A stretch of 64,000 bases of DNA, from the NCBI RefSeq assembly GCF_018309085.1, contig NZ_CP070502.1, positions 3,914,258 to 3,978,257 of the forward strand, written 5' to 3'. Each line of letters opens with the position of its first letter. Positions within the stretch are counted from its first letter, which is position 1. The DNA comes from Sporosarcina sp. Marseille-Q4063. Lineage in GTDB: Bacteria; Bacillota; Bacilli; Bacillales_A; Planococcaceae. A program made the position numbers and the translations under genes. The notes under the pieces are model-generated. The model did not search any database. It worked only from the letters and a program-made list of their open reading frames with translations, and was not told the DNA's origin. This document shows positions 34,946 through 43,689 of the stretch, piece by piece.

Positions 34946-34982
34946 TACAGGAGAAACTTTGATAGTTTCTCCTGTTTTTTGT
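34946..34982 (+). terminator. Terminator after the lipoprotein gene
   Basis: ACAGGAGAAACT (34947-34958) pairs with AGTTTCTCCTGT (34964-34975), followed by TTTTTTG. Confidence 0.92.
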
Positions 34983-35066
34983 ATATTCATAACTTTCTTC
35001 CCAGAAGGCGGCCTTCTTGATATGATAGAAGAATAAGAAAATTCACTGAGGAAGGGGTGCAGTTGT

Positions 35067-35618
35067 GTGCATACAAAAAGCGATGAGGATCTGTTTCGAT
35101 TAGTTCGAAAGAAGAATCGGAATGCACTTGAGGAATTATATGACCGTTATGGAAAGCTCGTTTTTAGTTATGCATATAAATTTTCCAATCATCAAGTAGA
35201 AATGTCGAAGGAAATTACACAACTTGTCTATTTAAGGTTATGGACGACTCAAAGTCACTACGATGCGTCAAAAGGTAAATTCATTAATTGGCTCCTGACA
35301 ATTACGAGGAATATTTGTCTAGATTATGTAAAAAAAGAACAGCGATATAAAATGCAAAACGACGAAGTCACGATTCAGCGCATGGCAGATCCGAAAAATG
35401 AAGTCGATGAACATGTCAATGTTCAGCTGATTCAGTATGCGAAAATGAAGTTAACAGAGAAACAGCGACGTTTAATAGATCTTCTCTATTGGAAAGGCTG
35501 CACGCTCCAGGAAATCGCTAGAATTGAACAGGAGCCCGTTGGAACAGTTAAAAGTCGGCTTCACCAATCGTTGAAAAAATTGCGTTTATACATAGGAGAG
35601 GAGGAGCGGTATGAATAA
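35067..35618 (+). CDS. ECF-type RNA polymerase sigma factor
   Basis: A 183-residue sigma factor of the SigK/RskA-associated ECF group. Region 2 is seen in the ALEELYDRYGKLVFSYAYKF helix and the LRLWTTQSHYD stretch. Region 4 has LTEKQRRLIDLLYWKGCTLQEIARIEQEPVGTVKSRLHQSLKKLR, which contains the -35-binding helix-turn-helix. GTG 35067 follows GGAAGGGG. The 3' end overlaps the anti-sigma gene by 8 bases. The promoter it recognises is unknown; the preceding lipoprotein gene and its own operon are likely targets. Confidence 0.9.
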   Translation: MHTKSDEDLFRLVRKKNRNALEELYDRYGKLVFSYAYKFSNHQVEMSKEITQLVYLRLWTTQSHYDASKGKFINWLLTITRNICLDYVKKEQRYKMQNDEVTIQRMADPKNEVDEHVNVQLIQYAKMKLTEKQRRLIDLLYWKGCTLQEIARIEQEPVGTVKSRLHQSLKKLRLYIGEEERYE

Positions 35619-36276
35619 CGACAAGAAAGAGAATCAGGAACAATTTTCTTCTTCTGATGACGCCCTCCAAAATGAAGTTCAGGGGGTGGAGAAGAAAGTG
35701 TGGGAAGCGATGCATTTTGACTTCGAAATAGTTGACGAACCGACGGGGTTAAAAGAGGATGTCCTGAATTTTGCATTTGCACAAGATGCTCAAAATGAAA
35801 CGTTATGGGAAAGGGTAAGGTCTTACTTCCAAAAGGTGGGGACCCAATTCACACCGCTGACAGCAAGTCTTAGTATTACGATGTTGTTTTCTATTATCTT
35901 CTTGGCTACACAACTTATTCAGAATCCGACAGAAGGATTCAATGAGATAGCGTCATCCATGACATTGAATGCTGCGGAAGGAGACCCAGGAGAAGTTTAC
36001 GGCCATGCGTATTTAATAAATAAAAATGGCAATGAGGAGCTCGTCATAAATGTATCCGGTTTTCCACAAACAGAAGGAAAAGAAGTTTACCAAGTTTGGT
36101 TGATTGATAACAGTAACCGTCAAAGCGCAGGTGTTTTTAAACCCGATAAAGAAGGAAACGGTATACTCACTGTAAACATGTCAAAATATAATGCATTTAA
36201 TAACATCGGAATTACGCTTGAGCCGGATGCCGATGGAAAACAACCAAGAGGGAAGAAAATTGTTGGAACATCGTGA
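35611..36276 (+). CDS. Anti-sigma factor, RskA-like C-terminal domain
   Basis: A 221-residue protein with a cytoplasmic acidic N-terminus that likely holds the sigma factor, a single membrane helix (LTASLSITMLFSIIFLATQ, near residue 90) and an extracellular domain. That domain carries the anti-sigma-K/RskA motif of a beta-rich fold (VYGHAYLINKNGNEELVINVSGFP...YQVWLIDN...SAGVFKPD). The overlap with the sigma gene supports a coupled pair. Release of sigma probably needs regulated proteolysis, as in other RskA-type systems (inference). The N-terminal zinc-binding HxxxCxxC motif is not seen. Confidence 0.85.
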   Translation: MNNDKKENQEQFSSSDDALQNEVQGVEKKVWEAMHFDFEIVDEPTGLKEDVLNFAFAQDAQNETLWERVRSYFQKVGTQFTPLTASLSITMLFSIIFLATQLIQNPTEGFNEIASSMTLNAAEGDPGEVYGHAYLINKNGNEELVINVSGFPQTEGKEVYQVWLIDNSNRQSAGVFKPDKEGNGILTVNMSKYNAFNNIGITLEPDADGKQPRGKKIVGTS

Positions 36277-36303
36277 AATAATAAAGGGGGAAGAACAGAA
36301 CTT

Positions 36304-37203
36304 ATGGAAAGAAGCAACCTATTAAATCAAATTGAACAACTGGAAAGAGAAATCTATGAGAAGAAAAAACAACTTTCAAACTTGAGACTGTCAGTTCCCG
36401 AACAACCTGTCGGAAATTATGAGTTTGAATTAACCGATAACGAGAAAGTCTCTTTACTTGATTTATTCGGCGATAAAAATGAGTTAATTGTCGTCCACAA
36501 TATGGGGAAGAGCTGCTCATATTGTACAATGTGGGCGGATGGTTTTAATGGAATTTATCATCATTTGATTGACCAAGCAAGTTTTGTTGTTGCTTCTCCG
36601 GATGCACCAGAAGTACAAGAGAATTTTGTAGCGGAGCGAAAATGGCGATTCCCAATGATTTCAGTAAAAGAAAGTTCATTCACGGAGAATCTAGGTTTTC
36701 AAAAGGGAAAAAGTATGCTTCCAGGCGTATCGACATTTCGTAAAGATGATCAAGGTCTTATTTACCTTCATGCCCAAGCACCGTTTGGACCTGGAGATGA
36801 TTATTGTGTTACTTGGCCATTATTCGATCTTCTTCCTTCAGGCGCAAAAGATGTAAAAGTGAAGAAAAAAATACACACCGATTCCGACTTCCAATTGACA
36901 AATAATGTTGCGGTAGGCGTCACTAATTATGAAGAAGCAATTAAGTTTTATCAAACGGTTTTTGGTATGAGAGTTGAAAAAACCTTTGAGAATGAAACGT
37001 TGCTTTCAATGAGCGGTACGAATTTCTTCATCGAAAAGGGAGAAAGTAATACCGTGTTCTTCGAATTCGCAGTCAATGATGTGGAGTCTGTCAAACGTAT
37101 TCTTTTGGAAAACGGATGCACAATTACTAAAGAATATAATGAAAAAAGCTTAATGATTTCTGATCCTTTTGGGATGAGGTTTCATTTATTTGAAAGTGTC
37201 TAA
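36304..37203 (+). CDS. DUF899/thioredoxin-like plus glyoxalase (VOC) fusion protein
   Basis: A 299-residue fusion. Residues about 30-180 match the DUF899-type thioredoxin-fold family (VHNMGKSCSYCTMWADGFNG, with a SCSYC cysteine pair near residue 66; later APFGPGDDYC). Residues about 200-299 are a glyoxalase/VOC unit (NNVAVGVTNYEEAIKFYQTVFGM...DPFGMRFHLFE). A short coiled coil leads the protein. The gene lies 27 bases after the anti-sigma gene, so it is probably a target or effector of the ECF system. Possible roles are a redox or thiol-adduct response; this is inference. Confidence 0.8.
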   Translation: MERSNLLNQIEQLEREIYEKKKQLSNLRLSVPEQPVGNYEFELTDNEKVSLLDLFGDKNELIVVHNMGKSCSYCTMWADGFNGIYHHLIDQASFVVASPDAPEVQENFVAERKWRFPMISVKESSFTENLGFQKGKSMLPGVSTFRKDDQGLIYLHAQAPFGPGDDYCVTWPLFDLLPSGAKDVKVKKKIHTDSDFQLTNNVAVGVTNYEEAIKFYQTVFGMRVEKTFENETLLSMSGTNFFIEKGESNTVFFEFAVNDVESVKRILLENGCTITKEYNEKSLMISDPFGMRFHLFESV

Positions 37204-37264
37204 TTAAACGTGGATACTATAGTTATCGTAAAATAATCCTGAACAACAGAAAAGGGGCAATCGT

Positions 37265-37435
37265 ATGAGTTTAAGACCATGTCCGTCTTGCGGAAATAAC
37301 GTATCCAAACAAGCAGAATTCTGTCCGAATTGCGGACATCCATTTGAAACAAAGAAAGGGAAGAGTAATGGAATCACATTTTGGGGTGTAGTTGCGGCAG
37401 TCGTTATAGCAATCCTCATTATTTCATACTGTTAA
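37265..37435 (+). CDS. Small zinc-ribbon membrane protein
   Basis: A 56-residue protein starting MSLRPCPSCGNNVSKQ, with CPSC at 6-9 and CPNC at 20-23 forming a zinc ribbon. A short Lys-rich linker and one C-terminal membrane helix (VVAAVVIAILIISYC) follow. AAGGGG before ATG 37265 supports translation. Zinc-ribbon plus membrane helix proteins of this size are common in Firmicutes; the function is unknown. Confidence 0.75.
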   Translation: MSLRPCPSCGNNVSKQAEFCPNCGHPFETKKGKSNGITFWGVVAAVVIAILIISYC

Positions 37436-37437
37436 AG

Positions 37438-37854
37438 ATGTTGAAAAATATCTGCGATTTATTCAAAACGAGCAAACTGATGCGAATGAGTTTTTTTGCT
37501 GGGTGTGGAGCATTTCTAGTTTATATATTGAACAAATATTACTTTCGAGATTTGCTTAATTGGTCATTTAGTAAAAACTATTTGAATGATGTACTCGCCG
37601 GTATACTTATTGTCGGGATTGTTAATGTATTGTCAATCATGGGAAATCAAAAAAGATTATTGCTGATAAGCCTACCGCGAATCCTCGTTTTCACATTTCT
37701 TTGCGGCGTATTTTGGGAATATGTCACGCCTTTATATTTACATTATAGTATCTCGGACCCATACGACGTCGCGGCGTATATGTTTGGCGGATTTTGTTAT
37801 TGGATAATTGTCCGTATTGCCCAATACAATACTCGGAAATTCATGAATGAATGA
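37438..37854 (+). CDS. Hypothetical membrane protein, about four helices
   Basis: A 138-residue membrane protein (start ATG 37438, just 2 bases after the zinc-ribbon gene, so probably coupled to it). The hydrophobic segments and the C-terminal DPYDVAAYMFGGFCYW pattern recall VanZ-like membrane proteins, but this is not firm. It has no good ribosome site of its own. Its stop is directly followed by a terminator. Confidence 0.65.
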   Translation: MLKNICDLFKTSKLMRMSFFAGCGAFLVYILNKYYFRDLLNWSFSKNYLNDVLAGILIVGIVNVLSIMGNQKRLLLISLPRILVFTFLCGVFWEYVTPLYLHYSISDPYDVAAYMFGGFCYWIIVRIAQYNTRKFMNE

Positions 37855-37897
37855 AACCGTTGCAGCTGAAGTTGTATTTTCAGTTGCAACGGTTTTA
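37852..37897. terminator. Bidirectional terminator
   Basis: AAACCGTTGCAGCTGAA (37854-37870) pairs with TTCAGTTGCAACGGTTT (37879-37895), one G-U pair. It ends the plus-strand unit and may also end the convergent deacetylase gene. Confidence 0.85.
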
Positions 37898-37908
37898 TAT
37901 TGAATATA

Positions 37909-38865
37909 TTATTGGGACTCGATTCGTTCTTCACTCATTAATTCAGAAACTGTTCCAAGAACATAACCTTTTTCTTGAATGTCTCGAATCATGCTATCCA
38001 AACCTTCGGCCGTGGGTCTCGTGGGATGCATTAATATCATCGTCCCGTTTTCAACTTGGGATGTGACGCGATTCACCATTTCAGTGGTTGAAGGATTTCT
38101 CCAATCGACTGTGTCAGCGGTCCACAGAATCGTTAGCATACCGAGTTCACGTGCTACAGTGATTGTTTCTTGTTTAAAACTCCCGCTTGGAGGAGCAAAC
38201 CATATCGGTTTAACCCCAAGCGTTTCTTCGATTACATCATTGGTCTTTTTTAATTCAATCTCCGTTTCCTTCGGAGATTTATGTTTAAGGTCAGGATGGC
38301 TGTATGCATGGTTACCGATTTCGTGATTTTCATTAAAGATTTGTCTTGCTAAGTCAGGGTTCTTTTTCACCCAACTTCCATCGAAAAAGAATGTTGCTTT
38401 CACCTTATGTTCGTCCAAAGTCTTTAATATTTGTGGAAGGAATTCGTTGCCCCAAGCAACGTTAATCAGTAAGGTCACCATCGGTTTTTCGGGATTGCCT
38501 CTATAAATAGGTGAGGGCGGCAGATCTGTTAAATGAATTTTTGGTGGAACTTTATTATATACAAGTTTTTTTGCATCAAACTTGCTGCTCTCCCACATTG
38601 CCAGATAACTTTCTTCTACATCAACGGTTAGTCCGTTATAGCCGGGTATTGCTTTCCAAATCCGATCAAGTTTCGCGTCGATGGGTTCAGCATTATTCAG
38701 TTTGGCATAGGTTCGAATTTCATCTAGCAAATTCGGACTTTCGTTATGTGTCGCAACCATAGTCGGGCGTTGAAGTTCATTCACAGGAGACGGTTTTGTA
38801 ATAAATTCAAGGGAAAGAATGACAAAGCCTAAATATAATACGGAAAGTAGGATTGTTTTTTTCAT
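37909..38865 (-). CDS. YlxY-type polysaccharide deacetylase homologue
   Basis: A 318-residue membrane-anchored or secreted protein with a signal/anchor segment at residues 4-22. The NodB fold is seen from VTLLINVAWG to MLMHPT. The metal-ligand histidines are in NHAYSHPDL, and WFAPPSGS and LWTADTVDW follow. The catalytic Asp-Asp pair of true deacetylases (TFDDGP) is replaced by INVAWG, as in the sporulation protein YlxY, so it may lack classic deacetylase activity. It probably acts in cortex or sporulation envelope metabolism (inference from the family). Confidence 0.83.
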   Translation of the reverse strand: MKKTILLSVLYLGFVILSLEFITKPSPVNELQRPTMVATHNESPNLLDEIRTYAKLNNAEPIDAKLDRIWKAIPGYNGLTVDVEESYLAMWESSKFDAKKLVYNKVPPKIHLTDLPPSPIYRGNPEKPMVTLLINVAWGNEFLPQILKTLDEHKVKATFFFDGSWVKKNPDLARQIFNENHEIGNHAYSHPDLKHKSPKETEIELKKTNDVIEETLGVKPIWFAPPSGSFKQETITVARELGMLTILWTADTVDWRNPSTTEMVNRVTSQVENGTMILMHPTRPTAEGLDSMIRDIQEKGYVLGTVSELMSEERIESQ

Positions 38866-38929
38866 AATATCCTCCGGTTGTTATTTCCGTATTTATTCCC
38901 CAAATTACATATTCAATACGCTATATTCA

Positions 38930-39262
38930 TTAATTTACGATTGCCAATGAAATCCAGAAAAAATGGAGAAAAAGTACAACAGTATAAAGGATGACTGCAG
39001 AGCTAATTAATACCTTTAAATACTTTTTTGGTTTTATTTTGGATAATAGTAATAGGAGAAATAATGGGAGACTAATTTTCAGAGCGTAAAATCCGAACAC
39101 GCTTGTATCGTAGATGGATTTCATTATAGGGTTTGCTTCTGAAATGTGATTTTGGCGTATACCAATATCAGTGAACAATGAATCTAAGAAGGCTAATAGT
39201 ATAAGCAATAGAACAACATACTTAAAGTTTGTTTTTGGTGTGGTTTGAGGGTAAACATCCAT
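38930..39262 (-). CDS. DUF5658-like membrane protein
   Basis: A 110-residue protein with three hydrophobic segments. The first helix contains the LAFLDSLFTDIGI pattern, followed by SEANPIMKSIYD. This combination of a membrane Asp/Thr/Asp segment and an E-x-NP motif is typical of DUF5658. The function is unknown. AAAGGAGTACCCC precedes ATG 39262. Confidence 0.72.
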   Translation of the reverse strand: MDVYPQTTPKTNFKYVVLLLILLAFLDSLFTDIGIRQNHISEANPIMKSIYDTSVFGFYALKISLPLFLLLLLSKIKPKKYLKVLISSAVILYTVVLFLHFFWISLAIVN

Positions 39263-39460
39263 TGGGGTACTCCTTTCTCAAAACTATTTACTTCGTTTCT
39301 TTAAACTGTGCAATTAAATCATTGTTTATGCTTCAATGTATTCACCTTGGACAAGTAAAAGAATTGACATGTTTTCGAACTTTCTTTGTAAAACGGCAGT
39401 AATGGACCATTTGTGATAAACTTTCTTAATAGGATTAGAGAAAGAGGAGTGAAAGTATTT

Positions 39461-39985
39461 ATGAATAAAAAGCGTAATTATAGACCGTTAATTATTACTC
39501 TTTCCATCATATTAATAGGGGCTATCGGAGTTTTATCGGGAATGCCGGGGGCTGAGGATTTTGATGCGTTTGATGTTACAATTTTGCCACTAATGAATGC
39601 GATATTTAATACCTTCACATTCTTATTTTTAGTTTGTGCACTGATTGCAATATTAAAGAAAAATGTAACTGTCCATCGTCGATTTATCTATGCGGCATTT
39701 GTTACAACGTTTCTATTCTTGATTTCTTATGTTATGTTCCATTACTTGTCGCCATCCACACCTTTTGGCGGAGAAGGATTTATCGCTGGATTTTATTACT
39801 TCATATTAATCACGCATATTATCCTTGCAGCGGCAATTGTCCCTTTGGCGCTAACTAGTGTTGCACGCGCCTGGAATATGGAAAACGAACGCCACCGGAA
39901 AATTGCGCGTTGGACAATGCCGATTTGGCTGTATGTTAGCCTCACGGGCGTGCTCGTTTATATTTTGATTTCGCCTTATTATTAA
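39461..39985 (+). CDS. DUF420 membrane protein (YozB-like)
   Basis: A 174-residue protein with about five membrane helices. It matches YozB/DUF420 by the conserved LPLMNAIFNTFTFLFL, HRRFIYAAFVTTFLFLISY, LITHIILAAAIVPLAL and RHRKIARWTMPIWLYVSLTGV stretches; the histidines in them are reminiscent of CtaG/heme-copper oxidase assembly proteins. In Bacillus, YozB-type proteins are linked to cytochrome oxidase biogenesis by family context, but the role here is inferred. ATG 39461 is preceded by GAGGAG; an in-frame GTG at 39449 is an alternative. Confidence 0.85.
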   Translation: MNKKRNYRPLIITLSIILIGAIGVLSGMPGAEDFDAFDVTILPLMNAIFNTFTFLFLVCALIAILKKNVTVHRRFIYAAFVTTFLFLISYVMFHYLSPSTPFGGEGFIAGFYYFILITHIILAAAIVPLALTSVARAWNMENERHRKIARWTMPIWLYVSLTGVLVYILISPYY

Positions 39986-40013
39986 TAGGTGAACGAAAAA
40001 CAGATTTAAACAC

Positions 40014-40052
40014 AAAAAACGCCTTCTAGATTTTTCTAGAAGGCGTTTTTGT
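40014..40052. terminator. Bidirectional terminator
   Basis: A 16-bp perfect stem, AAAAACGCCTTCTAGA (40015-40030) with TCTAGAAGGCGTTTTT (40035-40050). Confidence 0.95.
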
Positions 40053-40061
40053 TGAGTTATA

Positions 40062-40778
40062 TTAAGGGTTTGTTGACCATAAACCAGCAGATTTGAGGAA
40101 AACACGCGGGTGCAGTTTTAACTGCGCAACCATCAATTCAGCAAGATCTTCTGGCTGCATGACGTTTTCTGGATTACCATCAGTAAGATTTTCAGCAAAT
40201 GCTAAGTCAGTGGCAACCGTACTTGGTGTCAGTGCAGTAACGCGAATGTTATGCTTTCTAACTTCTTGCATTAAGGATTCCGAGAGGCCTAGAACACCAA
40301 ATTTCGATGCACTGTACGCGCTCGTTACCGCGCCTCCTCTTTCTCCAGCAGTCGAAGAAATATTAATGATATCACCCGAGCTTTGTTCAATCATGCCTGG
40401 AAGCACAGCTCTTGTTACATAATAGGTGCCCATCAAGTTTACATCAATCATACTTTTGAAATCCTCTGGGGATTGTTCGAGGAATTTAGCGAACTTTCCA
40501 ATTCCCGCATTATTAATCAAAATATCAATCGAGCCAAGTTCAGATTTTATGTGATCAACCGCAGCGGTGACAGACTCGTTATTTGATACGTCAGCTGTAG
40601 CCATTGTCACTTGAACGTCGTATTCTTCTAATTCTTTAACGACATTCTCCAAGTTGGCGGATGTTCTGCCAACGAGTCCTACATTGACGCCTTCTTTAGC
40701 GAAAGCAATTGCTGTTGCTCGTCCGATACCTCTTCCGGCTCCAGTAATTAAAGCTGTTTTACCTTTTAAGTTTTGCAT
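40062..40778 (-). CDS. Short-chain dehydrogenase/reductase, 3-oxoacyl-ACP reductase-like
   Basis: A classical SDR of 238 residues with the nucleotide-binding TGAGRGIG at residues 12-19, LINNAGIG near 87, Ser in [11 protein letters not shown] and the catalytic YSASK near residue 152. It resembles FabG-like and YkvO-type oxidoreductases. It stands alone with its own terminator, so a role outside the core fatty acid operon is likely. The substrate is unknown. GGAGAAG precedes ATG 40778. Confidence 0.9.
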   Translation of the reverse strand: MQNLKGKTALITGAGRGIGRATAIAFAKEGVNVGLVGRTSANLENVVKELEEYDVQVTMATADVSNNESVTAAVDHIKSELGSIDILINNAGIGKFAKFLEQSPEDFKSMIDVNLMGTYYVTRAVLPGMIEQSSGDIINISSTAGERGGAVTSAYSASKFGVLGLSESLMQEVRKHNIRVTALTPSTVATDLAFAENLTDGNPENVMQPEDLAELMVAQLKLHPRVFLKSAGLWSTNP

Positions 40779-40865
40779 GAAATCTTCTCCTTCGTCCTAA
40801 ATAATTTACCAATGTTAGTGTACCAAATTCATCATAGGTAAACTAAAACAAGCGTCTTGGGGAAC

Positions 40866-41165
40866 CTACAACCGTTCGATTAATTCTAGTTGGAAGTCGC
40901 CCACTTGATTTTCCTTGTATAGATTCGTGATGGAAGTTGAGTACGAATGAATGGTTGCCGGAAATTCAATTTCTTTTTCGGGAACCTTGACATGGAAGTT
41001 CATCTGATAGAGCAGTGTAGTGATGTCATGATACTCTTCGCTTGTTACTTTGAAATTAAAACTGATTTTCCGTAATTTCTTGCCAGCGGCTTTATCGTTA
41101 ACCTCTTCTTCATGAAAATCAGTGATGGAAATGGATACATCATTCAAAAATACTTGTTGGACCAT
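40866..41165 (-). CDS. DUF3219 family protein (YkvR-like)
   Basis: A 99-residue, beta-rich soluble protein with the pattern FLNDVSISITDFHEEEV...ISFNFKVTSEEYHDI. The size and the layout match DUF3219/YkvR of Bacillus, whose function is unknown. AGGTGAAAA lies before ATG 41165. It is followed on the minus strand by the SDR gene, about 90 bases apart. Confidence 0.75.
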   Translation of the reverse strand: MVQQVFLNDVSISITDFHEEEVNDKAAGKKLRKISFNFKVTSEEYHDITTLLYQMNFHVKVPEKEIEFPATIHSYSTSITNLYKENQVGDFQLELIERL

Positions 41166-41308
41166 GGAATTTTCACCTCACATTGAGTTATGAAGCATTT
41201 TACTATAAATAGCGTCAGGTTTCATTTTCCTCGTTCTTGTAATGCTATTATTATCCATTTCGTTTATACTGAGTAAGAACTGATTTTTATTATAAAAGGA
41301 GAATAAGC

Positions 41309-41788
41309 ATGACAGGAAAAACACATATCTTAGGCGGAATTGCAGCAAGTCTTGCTTATACGCAATTTACCAATCATGATCCTCTCATTATGGTTGGGGC
41401 GGGGATTGTCGGTGCGTTACTACCAGACATTTGCCATAGAGGTAGCAAAATCGGAAGAAAATTACCGATTTTATCGAAAATGATTAATGTGTTATTTGGA
41501 CATCGCACATTTACGCATAGTTTATTATTTCTAGTCATTATCACGTGGTTACTGAACTCATTTATTCCAAGCGAGGCGGTAAAGGCGGGGGTTCTGGCAG
41601 GAATGGTGAGCCATTATGTATTGGATATGGCGACGAAAAACGGGATTAAATTATTTTTCCCGCTTAGCATGACAGTTCGCTTTCCATTGACAACAAGAAC
41701 TGGGGGTAAGATTGAAAGTCTTGTGTTTAGTATTTTATCGCTCCTTTCGTTTTATTTTGCCTATCATACATTTAGTATTTATTTATGA
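41309..41788 (+). CDS. YdjM/DUF457 membrane-bound metal-dependent hydrolase-like protein (YvsG type)
   Basis: A 159-residue membrane protein. The start MTGKTHILGGIAASLAY, the PDICHRGSKIGRK segment, GHRTFTHSL near residue 70 and SHYVLDMATKNGIKLFFP are typical of DUF457/YdjM proteins, in which the histidines and aspartates are thought to bind metal. Known relatives are SOS- or envelope-linked; the activity is unproven. AAAAGGAGAA precedes ATG 41309. Confidence 0.85.
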   Translation: MTGKTHILGGIAASLAYTQFTNHDPLIMVGAGIVGALLPDICHRGSKIGRKLPILSKMINVLFGHRTFTHSLLFLVIITWLLNSFIPSEAVKAGVLAGMVSHYVLDMATKNGIKLFFPLSMTVRFPLTTRTGGKIESLVFSILSLLSFYFAYHTFSIYL

Positions 41789-41885
41789 AAGCCATGTTAA
41801 CATTATTTTCTTTCTCAACTAACGCAGATAATTTGAATATCATTTGTCGTGATTGGATTATTTACTATAAAAGGAAGTGTAAGTT

Positions 41886-42380
41886 GTGAGCAATTTCCCC
41901 GTATTGAAAGAGTATTCAATCAAACATCAAAATGAAATAATAGATTTGATACTCCATATTCAGCAAAAAGAGTACAATGTTGCCATAACAAAAGATGATC
42001 AACCTGATTTACTATGTATTAAGGATTTTTATCAGACGGGAAACGGGAATTTTTGGGTTGCAATTCAAGATGATACAGTAATTGGTACAATTAGTCTGTT
42101 GGATATAGGGAACCAAGAGTTAGCATTAAGAAAAATGTTTGTGAAGAAGGAATACAGAGGTCCAAAATACCAAGTGGGAAGCCGATTGTTGAATAATGCT
42201 TTAAGATGGGCAAATGAAAAGTCGATAAAAGGAGTATATCTGGGAACCACACCACAATTTGTTGCTGCTCACAGATTTTATGAAAAAAATGGATTTGAAA
42301 GTATAGAAATTGAAAAGTTGCCTGCAAGTTTTCCAGTATTGGAGGTTGACAAAAAGTTTTATAGATATTTGATTAGTTAA
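41886..42380 (+). CDS. GNAT family N-acetyltransferase
   Basis: A 164-residue acetyltransferase. The acetyl-CoA-binding region reads LRKMFVKKEYRGPKYQVGSRLL, a variant of the usual Q/R-x-x-G-x-G/A loop. GVYLGTTPQFVAAHRFYEKNGF forms the C-terminal motif B. GTG 41886 follows GGAAGTG. Substrate unknown. It is the first of three GNATs in 1.8 kb. Confidence 0.87.
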   Translation: MSNFPVLKEYSIKHQNEIIDLILHIQQKEYNVAITKDDQPDLLCIKDFYQTGNGNFWVAIQDDTVIGTISLLDIGNQELALRKMFVKKEYRGPKYQVGSRLLNNALRWANEKSIKGVYLGTTPQFVAAHRFYEKNGFESIEIEKLPASFPVLEVDKKFYRYLIS

Positions 42381-42477
42381 CTTGAAAAATTTAAAAAAGT
42401 ATGGAACAACTATTAAACACTTTCGTTGTGTGAAACAGGTGAGTTGGTTAACACATCAAAAAAATAAAGCTCCGAAA

Positions 42478-42517
42478 GTGATTCGCTGCGTGTTTGACGC
42501 ATGCGGATCTTTTTTTG
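42478..42517 (+). terminator. Terminator-like hairpin between GNAT genes
   Basis: GATTCGCTGCGT and ACGCATGCGGATC form an imperfect stem followed by T7. It explains why the open frame over this stretch is doubtful. Confidence 0.6.
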
Positions 42518-42599
42518 TTTGGGTAAGAATGAAGGTTTTTACGATGGATATGTTGAACCTATCTATATTACAAACTAAAAATAAGGGGTGAAGTACAAG

Positions 42600-43046
42600 A
42601 TGGAATTTATAGTGGAACAGGTCGAAGATATTAATCAGATAGATATATCGCAATTGGTAAAAGAAAGCGAGGCGGAGGGGTATCGTTTTTTAACGCGCTT
42701 AGTAAATGATTATAAAGACGGCAGTAATACGTTTGATAAACCTGGGGAAGCTTTATTTTTTATAGAGAATGAATCGGGAGAAGTTGTTGCGATAGGCGGG
42801 GTGAATCAATCGCCATTTTCTGATGATAAAGACGTTGCACGACTGCAAAGATTTTATGTAGCTGCGGATGCAAGGCGACAAGGTATAGGTTCTATATTGT
42901 TAGAAGAAATCGTCCGACATTCACGCGATACGTTCCGCGAAATGACGGTCCGAACTGAATCTTCAAAGGCAGATGCTTTTTATCGAGCAAATGGTTTTGA
43001 ATTAGATGATTCCGCTTCAGAGACGACACATATGATTTCGTTGTAA
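42600..43046 (+). CDS. GNAT family N-acetyltransferase
   Basis: A 148-residue acetyltransferase. LQRFYVAADARRQGIGSILLEEIV carries the Q/RxxGxG/A acetyl-CoA loop, and AFYRANGFE is the C-terminal motif. The N-terminal part with EGYRFLTRLVNDY and FDKPGEALFFIENESGEVVAIGGV is typical of the small single-domain group. AAGGGG lies upstream of ATG 42600. Substrate unknown. Confidence 0.88.
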   Translation: MEFIVEQVEDINQIDISQLVKESEAEGYRFLTRLVNDYKDGSNTFDKPGEALFFIENESGEVVAIGGVNQSPFSDDKDVARLQRFYVAADARRQGIGSILLEEIVRHSRDTFREMTVRTESSKADAFYRANGFELDDSASETTHMISL

Positions 43047-43140
43047 AAAGTTAGGGAGGGGTTCTATAAGGACAGTGGGGCGTTTGTACTTGACAACGTC
43101 CCAATTTGCAATAAAGGCTCATACTTCAACGAGGAAAGGA

Positions 43141-43689
43141 ATGGCTGAAATGATCATTCGAAAAGCGGATATAAAAGATATACCAGGGATCGCGAAGGTC
43201 CATGTGGATAGTTGGCGAACAACGTATAAGGGAATAGTACCCGATACATTTTTGAATCGTCTATCCTATGAGAGCCGTGAGCAGATTTGGAAGCGTGGGA
43301 TTGAAGAAAATCATATATACATAGCGGAAGATGAGAGCGGCCAAATCGTCGGATTTGCTACAGGCGGAAAAGAGAGAACAGGAAAGTACGAAAAATATAA
43401 AGGTGAGTTATATGCAATCTATCTATTGAAAGGGCAACAAAGAAAAGGGCTTGGACAAAAGCTTTTTAATTCTGTCGTGTACGATTTGATGGATAAGAAG
43501 CTGAATTCAATGCTCATTTGGGCATTAGAAGAAAATTCTGCCTGCGGTTTTTATGAAAAACTCGGTGGAATGAAAGTTGATACGGCAGAAATCGAGATTG
43601 ATGGTCTGAAATTAGGTGAAATTGCATTTGGATGGGATGGTTTATCTGAAACCTTCGTAAAGGATGGGATAAATGAAAAGAGTAATTAA
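43141..43689 (+). CDS. GNAT family N-acetyltransferase
   Basis: A 182-residue acetyltransferase. The start IIRKADIKDIPGIAKVHVDSWRTTYKGIVPD is the pattern of RimI-like GNATs with the WxxxYxG motif. LYAIYLLKGQQRKGLGQKLF is the acetyl-CoA loop, and GFYEKLGG follows. The GAGGAAAGGA block upstream could serve ATG 43141 or ATG 43150; a longer frame to 43075 is unlikely. The end overlaps the next gene by 17 bases. Confidence 0.88.
   Translation: MAEMIIRKADIKDIPGIAKVHVDSWRTTYKGIVPDTFLNRLSYESREQIWKRGIEENHIYIAEDESGQIVGFATGGKERTGKYEKYKGELYAIYLLKGQQRKGLGQKLFNSVVYDLMDKKLNSMLIWALEENSACGFYEKLGGMKVDTAEIEIDGLKLGEIAFGWDGLSETFVKDGINEKSN

Noticed and set aside
42382..42591. Possible 69-residue protein between two GNAT genes
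   Set aside because: It starts from TTG, has no ribosome site, runs through a terminator hairpin with T7 and shows no protein-like pattern.
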